Assembly (NCBI GenBank): GCA_041671425.1
Contig: JBAZBO010000025.1
Location: 1-11,482 of the forward strand
Length of the DNA stretch: 11,482 bases
Direction: 5' to 3'
Source of the DNA: JBAZBO01 sp041671425
GTDB lineage: Bacteria; Patescibacteriota; WWE3; UBA101185; UBA10185
Shown here: positions 6,216 through 11,482 of the stretch, in pieces
Layout: the number at the start of each line of letters is the position of its first letter
Numbering within the stretch: the stretch's first letter is position 1
Notes under the pieces: generated by a model
What the model was told of the DNA's origin: nothing
What the model saw: only the letters and a program-made list of their open reading frames with translations
Databases searched by the model: none
Translations under genes and position numbers: made by a program

Positions 6216-7892
6216 ATGGGAAAAATACTAAAGCTGTCCCAAAGTATCGTGTCAAAAACAGCAGCCGGGGAAGTGGTCGAGAGGCCCGCGTCAGTAGTTA
6301 AAGAGCTCATTGAGAACTCTATCGACGCCGGAGCCACCTTCATAAGCGTGAATGTACAAAAGGGCGGAATCAAAAGCATAACCGTCATAGACAATGGCGA
6401 GGGTATGGATGATAAAGACCTCGCAGTCTGTGCAGACCCGCACACCACAAGCAAAATATATACAGAAGAGGATCTTGAAAGGATCAGCACATTGGGTTTC
6501 AGGGGCGAGGCACTATCAAGTATAGCTGCCGTTAGCCGGCTCGCCATCAAAAGCAGGACCATCAACAGTGTAGAAGGCAACATCTTAATAATGGAAGCCG
6601 GCAAAGAGATGAAAAGGTCCAAGGTGGGGATGGATTTTGGAACCGTAGTGGAAGTAGAAAACCTTTTCTACAATACACCAGCCAGAAAGAAGTTCATCAA
6701 GGGCATACAGGCAGAATTCAGGCAGATACTGGATAATGTGATCTCCAATGCCATCTCAAGGCCCGAGATTGGTTTTGTATTGGTACATAATGCCAAAAAG
6801 ATCCTAGATCTTCCTAATCTCCAAACCAGAGAGGACAGGATATCGGCTGTGATGGGGAAAACCTTGTTTGCAGAGATGTTTCCAGTTGATGAGGATAGAG
6901 ACCATCACAAAATGTTCGGTTTCTTATCAAATCCACAGGCCTCGGGGTATAAAAGGACAGGTCAGTATATCTTTGTGAACAGACGCCCAGTGGCAAGCAA
7001 GGTGGTAACGGCTGCGGTCAGAGAGGGCTACGGAACATTACTTGATAGAGATTCCTATCCCCCATTTGTCATTTTCATTGAAGCACCCTTTGACATGGTG
7101 AACGTGAATATTCACCCCAGAAAAGAAGAGGTGGGATTTATAAATGAGGATTTCATTTTCAGGATAGTAAAAGAAACAGTTGAACTGGCTCTTAGAAACC
7201 AAAATCTGGTCTACAGGACAGACATATTCGGCAATCCTTTCGAAAGGGGAGTTGCTGACTATACCTTTAAAAAACTCAAAGGTTCTATTGACTCCTGGAA
7301 ACTTGAGGGGCTAAGACCCGAGGAGATCATACAGATAGGAGAACTGTATCTGGCCATTGGTACTAAGAATGGCATGCTTCTTGTAGATCAACATGCGGCT
7401 CATGAGAAAGTTTTGTACGAGAGATTGTTGGACGAATTTGATAAGCGTAGAAGAGAGCACAAAAGCGTGTCTCTGAGGACCCATATCATCTTTGATCTGC
7501 CTGCCAGCGAATCTGCACTATTGGAAGAGAGCCTAACTATATTTGAGCGGTTGGGATTTGAAATAGAGAGGTTTGGCGATGGCACCTACAAAGTGAGGAA
7601 AGTGCCGGAAATGCTACAAAGCCATGATGTAAAAAGAGTGATCCTGGAATTCCTGGATGATTTGTCTAGGGAAAAGCCTGTCAGAGATATAGATACCAAA
7701 AACCTAAAGACTATTTCCTATCTGGCCTGCAGAAGCGCAGTGAAAGACGGGGATCATCTGGAGCCAAAGGAAAGAGAAAAGCTGATCAAAGACCTCCTAA
7801 AGACAAAAACGGGCTATACCTGCCCTCATGGCAGACCCGCTATGGTGGAGATACCATTCTCAGCTCTAGAGAAGATGTTCAAAAGAAGGTGA
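6216..7892 (+). CDS. mutL: DNA mismatch repair protein MutL, endonuclease type
   Basis: MutL is the ATP-driven mediator of mismatch repair, coupling MutS mismatch recognition to strand incision. The N-terminal GHKL ATPase shows ENSIDAGAT (33-41, with N34 the metal-binding Asn), DNGEGM (59-64), HTTSK (76-80) and GFRGEALSS (from 94). The C-terminal domain carries the nuclease motif DQHA-x2-E-x4-E (391-402), ACR (504-506), CPHGRP (536-541) and a terminal FKR, so it belongs to the nicking class found in bacteria without MutH. At 558 residues it is compact, with a short linker between the two domains. It starts the rightward block, divergent from nusA, and is followed 12 bases later by tatD. No convincing Shine-Dalgarno directly precedes the ATG. 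mutS is not in the window. Confidence 0.97.
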   Translation: MGKILKLSQSIVSKTAAGEVVERPASVVKELIENSIDAGATFISVNVQKGGIKSITVIDNGEGMDDKDLAVCADPHTTSKIYTEEDLERISTLGFRGEALSSIAAVSRLAIKSRTINSVEGNILIMEAGKEMKRSKVGMDFGTVVEVENLFYNTPARKKFIKGIQAEFRQILDNVISNAISRPEIGFVLVHNAKKILDLPNLQTREDRISAVMGKTLFAEMFPVDEDRDHHKMFGFLSNPQASGYKRTGQYIFVNRRPVASKVVTAAVREGYGTLLDRDSYPPFVIFIEAPFDMVNVNIHPRKEEVGFINEDFIFRIVKETVELALRNQNLVYRTDIFGNPFERGVADYTFKKLKGSIDSWKLEGLRPEEIIQIGELYLAIGTKNGMLLVDQHAAHEKVLYERLLDEFDKRRREHKSVSLRTHIIFDLPASESALLEESLTIFERLGFEIERFGDGTYKVRKVPEMLQSHDVKRVILEFLDDLSREKPVRDIDTKNLKTISYLACRSAVKDGDHLEPKEREKLIKDLLKTKTGYTCPHGRPAMVEIPFSALEKMFKRR

Positions 7893-7904
7893 TAAAATCT
7901 CCTC

Positions 7905-8675
7905 ATGCTTATAGATTCCCACTGCCATCTGGTAGACAAGAGATATGGTAAGGCAGTATCAGAGATGATCGAAGACTCCAAGGAAGGAGGCGTGGAAAGA
8001 TTCATCACCATAGCTACTTCTATTAAGGAAAGCAAACTCGCCATTCAGACCTCAGACGAATTTAAGGAAGTGTATGCTACAGTTGGCGTTTATCCTCACG
8101 AGGAAAGAGGCAAAAAGATCGAGAATATAGAAAAATCTCTTCAGGAGCTTTTTGGTTCTAGTCCAAAAATCGTTGCCGTGGGTGAATGCGGGATAGACAT
8201 CTCAAACTGGGAAAACGGAAGAAGGGTCGAGGAACAAGTGGAACTATTTGAGATGCAGATTGGTCTAGCGTTAAGAAACAATTTACCGCTAGCTATCCAT
8301 GACAGAAACGGAGATAAACAAATATTAGAAGGCCTCAGGAAATATCCAGGATCAAGAGGTGTAATACATTGTTTTGCATCCGACTGGGGATTTGCAAAAG
8401 AAGTCTTGGACCTTGGGTTCTACATTTCATTCTCAGCCATCATCACATACCCCTCAGCAGTCAACCTTATCGAAACGGTAAAAAACGTTCCTTTGAATAG
8501 ATTCTTGCTGGAGACCGATTCACCATATTTGCCTCCCCAAGGTCAGCGAGGAGAAACAAACACACCCAAGAATGTTAGACTAGTTGCTCAGAAAGTGGCA
8601 GAAATACGGGGTATTACCTTCGAAGAGGTCTGCAGGCACTCGTACGACAACACAGTTAAGACTTTTAGCCTGTAG
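7905..8675 (+). CDS. tatD: TatD-family metal-dependent hydrolase (putative DNase)
   Basis: TatD proteins are amidohydrolase-fold TIM barrels; characterised members are metal-dependent 3'-5' DNases or RNases linked to DNA repair and RNA processing. The 256 residues match the family length, and all expected metal ligands can be seen: H6 and H8 in DSHCHL, E94 in VGECGID, H132 in LAIHDR, H155 in GVIHCF and D205 in LLETDSPYLPP. The NTPKN segment near 219 fits the family end pattern. The usual GVHPH reads GVYPH, a common variant. The ATG follows the mutL stop by 12 bases, so the two are probably co-transcribed. The only upstream purine-rich stretch, AGAAGG, overlaps the mutL end at long spacing. 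Family is secure; the physiological substrate is not shown by sequence. Confidence 0.93.
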   Translation: MLIDSHCHLVDKRYGKAVSEMIEDSKEGGVERFITIATSIKESKLAIQTSDEFKEVYATVGVYPHEERGKKIENIEKSLQELFGSSPKIVAVGECGIDISNWENGRRVEEQVELFEMQIGLALRNNLPLAIHDRNGDKQILEGLRKYPGSRGVIHCFASDWGFAKEVLDLGFYISFSAIITYPSAVNLIETVKNVPLNRFLLETDSPYLPPQGQRGETNTPKNVRLVAQKVAEIRGITFEEVCRHSYDNTVKTFSL

Positions 8676-8685
8676 TAAACTATAG

Positions 8686-8691
8686 TATAAT
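8686..8691 (+). promoter_or_regulatory. Consensus -10 box eight bases before the glycosyltransferase start
   Basis: A perfect TATAAT lies in the 24-base gap after tatD and ends eight bases before the ATG at 8700. Transcription would start at or next to the start codon, giving a leaderless message. No Shine-Dalgarno is present. The -35 region (about 8663-8669, TTTTAGC) is poor, so this may be a weak promoter or chance in AT-rich sequence. Confidence 0.4.
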
Positions 8692-8699
8692 CAGCAACC

Positions 8700-10253
8700 A
8701 TGGTCGCAGGTTTTGTGAAAAATAACCATAAGTTAATACATAGGGTACTCGAGATGATACCCGGGCTTCTGACTTGGACAACTATATTGCTGCCCGTCTG
8801 GCTTGGGTTGATATACCCACCCGCAGTCATCTACCTTCTTACGTTCCTAACCGTGTATTGGTCATATATGGCTCTTAGGCATTGTATAGGTCTAGTAAGG
8901 GGCTACCCAAAATATGTAAAAGAGATGGGAACCGACTGGATAGCAGAGTGCAATAAACTAAGCTTCAAAAAACTTCCGGATAAAAAGACTCTCCCAGCCT
9001 CCTGGGAACAGACAAAACACCTGGTTCTGATACCGGCAGTGGATGAGCCAGAGGAAGTTCTAAGACCCTCGATAGATGCGATCCTGAACCAAACATACCC
9101 ATTAAGCCAAATCCATATCGTCTACACACTCGAAGAAAAGTATGCCGAGAAGACTTCACAGACAGTACTTAAGATACTGGGAGACAGAAAGAACGAATTG
9201 GCCGGTTTCGATATATATGTACATCCCAAAGGTATCCCCGGAGAAGCCATTGGTGCCGGGGCGGCAAACAGAACTTGGGGAGCGAGCCATGCAGTTAAAG
9301 ATCTGGAGAAAACCAAAGAAAAGATCAGGGATTATATATTCACCACTATTGACGCTGACCACGTTCTTGACCACCAATATTTAGCCAGACTTACACATCT
9401 GTATCTGTCTTCAGACAAAAGGGATAACAAGTTCTATGCAACTGCAGTGCACCTTTTCAACAATAATTATTGGGAAGTTCCCGCAATGATGAGAATAGAG
9501 GCCAACTTTGTTACATTGGGCACGTTAGCAAGCAGAAGTCTTCCTTGGGGTATCGGGGAAAGCACTAAGGATACGTTCGCGGCTTATTCTATTTCCTTAC
9601 AAACACTGGTTGACGCTGGATACTGGGATGTATCCTTGGGCGTTGACGATACAATATTCTTCTGGAAAGCTTTCTTTGTCAGGAACGGGGACTTTAAACT
9701 GGCCACACACTATATCCCCTACTCCGCCGACGCAGTCAAAGGTGACACTTACTGGAAATCATATAAAAGCCTTTATAAGCAGCTTCTAAGATGGGGCTGG
9801 GGTGTAATAGAGGTTCCATTTTCTGTGGAACAATTCTTGGTAAACGAAAAGATCTCTCTATCTAAGAAATTAGTCTGGCTGTACGACCACTTTAAGACTA
9901 GGGTGTTGTTGATCAATATAGTATTCCTTATCACATTCGGTTTCGGCGTGGCTACCAGGATCAATCCGAACATCAAACAAAGCAGCTTCGCCTACAGTCT
10001 TCCGGACCTGATGAGTTTTATTCTTACCGCTACAATGGTATTTCTGATCCCAAATGCCATTTACAGGTCAAAAATCACCACACCAATGCCAAAAGACTGG
10101 CCTTTGTGGAGAAAAACATTTGGATTTTTGGAGGGGTTCCTGGTAATAGTCAATCTTCTGACCTACTCCTTTGTGCCTTTCGTTGACGCACAGACGAGGA
10201 TGCTTTTAGGCAAAAAGATGAAAGACCTGTATCATACTCCTAAAGTAAGATGA
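8700..10253 (+). CDS. Membrane glycosyltransferase, GT2-like with QxxRW motif
   Basis: Predicted inverting family-2 glycosyltransferase of 517 residues. The cytoplasmic catalytic domain (about 105-375) begins with the nucleotide-sugar-binding strand HLVLIPAVDEP and SIDAILNQTYP, followed by the DxD metal motif D218-A-D220, an acidic pair D316-D317 in the place of the catalytic base, and QLLRW (361-365). The QxxRW motif is typical of processive synthases such as cellulose and hyaluronan synthases. Hydrophobic segments flank the domain: two at about 18-58 and three at about 401-420, 437-458 and 474-496, the synthase layout. It lies 24 bases after tatD and overlaps the next gene by one base. I infer synthesis of an envelope or exopolysaccharide chain; sugar and polymer cannot be read from sequence. 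Processivity is suggested by the motif, not proven. Confidence 0.85.
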   Translation: MVAGFVKNNHKLIHRVLEMIPGLLTWTTILLPVWLGLIYPPAVIYLLTFLTVYWSYMALRHCIGLVRGYPKYVKEMGTDWIAECNKLSFKKLPDKKTLPASWEQTKHLVLIPAVDEPEEVLRPSIDAILNQTYPLSQIHIVYTLEEKYAEKTSQTVLKILGDRKNELAGFDIYVHPKGIPGEAIGAGAANRTWGASHAVKDLEKTKEKIRDYIFTTIDADHVLDHQYLARLTHLYLSSDKRDNKFYATAVHLFNNNYWEVPAMMRIEANFVTLGTLASRSLPWGIGESTKDTFAAYSISLQTLVDAGYWDVSLGVDDTIFFWKAFFVRNGDFKLATHYIPYSADAVKGDTYWKSYKSLYKQLLRWGWGVIEVPFSVEQFLVNEKISLSKKLVWLYDHFKTRVLLINIVFLITFGFGVATRINPNIKQSSFAYSLPDLMSFILTATMVFLIPNAIYRSKITTPMPKDWPLWRKTFGFLEGFLVIVNLLTYSFVPFVDAQTRMLLGKKMKDLYHTPKVR

Positions 10254-11482
10254 TGCAATTAAGAAAGAGACCGTTAAGCCTCATTAGGTACTCACACGAA
10301 ATATTAAAGCCCGCGGTAGGTATACTTGCCGCGAACTTTCTTCTCATACTGATCCAACTTGTATATCTCAACCTTCGATTTGAAAACCTGAAAAACGAAG
10401 TTCCGATATGGTACACCATGCCATGGGGAACCCATCAATTGGGGACCAAGAACGACCTATTCCTGATACTTTTGATGGAAGTCATTATCACAACTCTAGG
10501 GATAGCACTCATAGTGTTTGCCAGGAAAAAGTACATAAGATATGGAGACACTATTATCCCTTCGATCGTAACCCTTACCAATGTAATGCTTTCTTACTCC
10601 CTGTTTAGGATAATCCAAATCTCTCTTACAGGAGTAAAGCCCTTGATAAACCCCTATTATCTCGAACTTATCATTCCATTCATAGCCTCCATAGGTGTGG
10701 CTAACCTCATAGCCCCAAAATTTATAGAATATGCAAAGGAGAAAGGGATAGTCACAGACCCGTCAAGCCACAAACATCCTGCTATGATTTTGACAAAGCC
10801 CTCGGCAAGGGGAGGTGGCCTGGTATTCGTAGCTGCACTTGTAATAACTTCTCTTATCTTTGTGGGAATATCAAAAGAAATGCTTGGAATACTAGTGGTA
10901 TCAATACTTCTGGCAGGGCTTGGTTTGGCCGACGACTACCAAAATACACATCACAATTCAAAACTAAAATTCCTGGAAAAACCTTGGATAAGACTTGCAG
11001 CAATGTTTTGCATTGCCTTTCTGATAGTACCCTTCGGAATCAAGATCGATTTCTTTAACAACCCATTCAACGGTATTTATCAATTTCCACCAATACTGGC
11101 GTCATTTATCACAGTAATATGGATCGTCTGGCTGTTAAATCTGCTATCTTGGTCGAACGGCGTCGACGGTCAGTACTCAGGCATCATAGGAATAGCGGGG
11201 ATCGTCCTGGCGCTTCTTGCTCTCAGGTTTGATGTCATAACACCAGCTTATGAGAACTATGCAAAGTTAGGCGTGATCACTGCAGGAGCAAGCCTGGGAA
11301 TTCTTCCATATAGCTGGCACCCTTCTAAAATAATGTGGGGGTTTGGCGCCGTAGCCGCGGGATTGGTACTGTCTTCACTTTCTATACTCGTAAACGCAAA
11401 GATAACTACTTCTATACTCATATTGCTTATCCCGTTCATGGATGCTTCCGTCACAATAATAAGAAGGATCATCCCGAAGAAA
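10253..11482 (+). CDS. WecA/MraY-superfamily sugar-1-phosphate transferase-like protein, 3' end cut
   Basis: Translated by hand: 410 codons from the ATG at 10253, open to the window end. WecA-type enzymes move a sugar-1-phosphate from a UDP-sugar to undecaprenyl phosphate, the first membrane step of glycan synthesis. Recognisable motifs are DPSSHKHPAMILTKPSARGGGL (from D169; the WecA RKxH...P..GG region), LADDYQN (D227-D228, the Asp pair), SNGVDGQYSG (302-306 region) and YSWHPSKI (H356), then PFMDASVTIIRR (D397) as in the family. The MGDxG motif expected after PSKI reads WGFGA, with Phe364 in place of the metal-binding Asp. The core begins only after about 130 residues containing roughly three extra hydrophobic segments (17-39, 68-90, 99-122). 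The start overlaps the previous stop as TGATG, implying translational coupling. Superfamily is clear; activity and substrate are uncertain. Confidence 0.85.
   Translation, partial: MQLRKRPLSLIRYSHEILKPAVGILAANFLLILIQLVYLNLRFENLKNEVPIWYTMPWGTHQLGTKNDLFLILLMEVIITTLGIALIVFARKKYIRYGDTIIPSIVTLTNVMLSYSLFRIIQISLTGVKPLINPYYLELIIPFIASIGVANLIAPKFIEYAKEKGIVTDPSSHKHPAMILTKPSARGGGLVFVAALVITSLIFVGISKEMLGILVVSILLAGLGLADDYQNTHHNSKLKFLEKPWIRLAAMFCIAFLIVPFGIKIDFFNNPFNGIYQFPPILASFITVIWIVWLLNLLSWSNGVDGQYSGIIGIAGIVLALLALRFDVITPAYENYAKLGVITAGASLGILPYSWHPSKIMWGFGAVAAGLVLSSLSILVNAKITTSILILLIPFMDASVTIIRRIIPKK

Noticed and set aside
6203..6622. 139-residue minus-strand reading frame over the start of mutL
   Set aside because: It is antisense to the well-supported MutL ATPase domain and shows no recognisable protein features.
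7890..10253. Alternative genetic code with TGA as Gly (as in some Candidate Phyla bacteria)
   Set aside because: mutL and the GT2 gene both end at TGA exactly where homologs or coupled neighbours predict a stop, and I saw no in-frame TGA inside conserved regions.
10408..10608. 66-residue plus-strand reading frame in the right part
   Set aside because: It is out of frame inside the WecA-like gene, which reads open from 10253 to the window end with clear family motifs.

Overview
The window carries eight protein genes in two divergent blocks separated by one 124-base intergenic region (6092-6215). There are no RNA genes, insertion sequences, CRISPR arrays or gene-free stretches over 300 bases. 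TGA acts as an ordinary stop (mutL and the first glycosyltransferase both end on it), so the code is the standard bacterial one. The gene set is compact: an IF-2 with no N-terminal region, a small MutL, and a shrunken DHH-like protein. Together with the scarcity of Shine-Dalgarno sequences, this suggests a streamlined bacterium, most likely of the Candidate Phyla Radiation (Patescibacteria, perhaps the Microgenomates). That placement is inference from architecture, not from a phylogeny.

Left block, minus strand, transcribed toward position 1: nusA, infB, a degenerate DHH-family protein, rpsO, then pnp, which runs off the left edge. This is the classical bacterial nusA-infB-(rbfA)-(DHH/nrnA)-(truB)-rpsO-pnp transcription, translation and RNA-decay operon, with rbfA and truB missing from their usual slots and no rimP before nusA. 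Control elements visible on this strand are a good promoter and an immediate 5' hairpin plus U-tract before nusA, promoter-like boxes very close to the starts of the DHH-like gene and rpsO, and a long imperfect hairpin in the rpsO-pnp gap. The hairpin sits where many bacteria keep the structure that PNPase uses to control its own synthesis.

Right block, plus strand: mutL (mismatch repair, endonuclease-type), tatD (metal-dependent hydrolase), a membrane family-2 glycosyltransferase with a QxxRW motif, and a polyprenyl-phosphate sugar-1-phosphate transferase-like membrane protein (WecA/MraY superfamily) cut by the right edge. The two glycosyltransferase genes overlap by one base and probably act together in cell-envelope glycan synthesis. 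The WecA-like protein lacks the usual MGDxG aspartate and has an unusual N-terminal membrane extension.

The points most worth a second look are the pseudoenzyme in the DHH slot, the pnp leader hairpin, the nusA leader hairpin, the near-leaderless gene starts, and the altered active site of the WecA-like protein.
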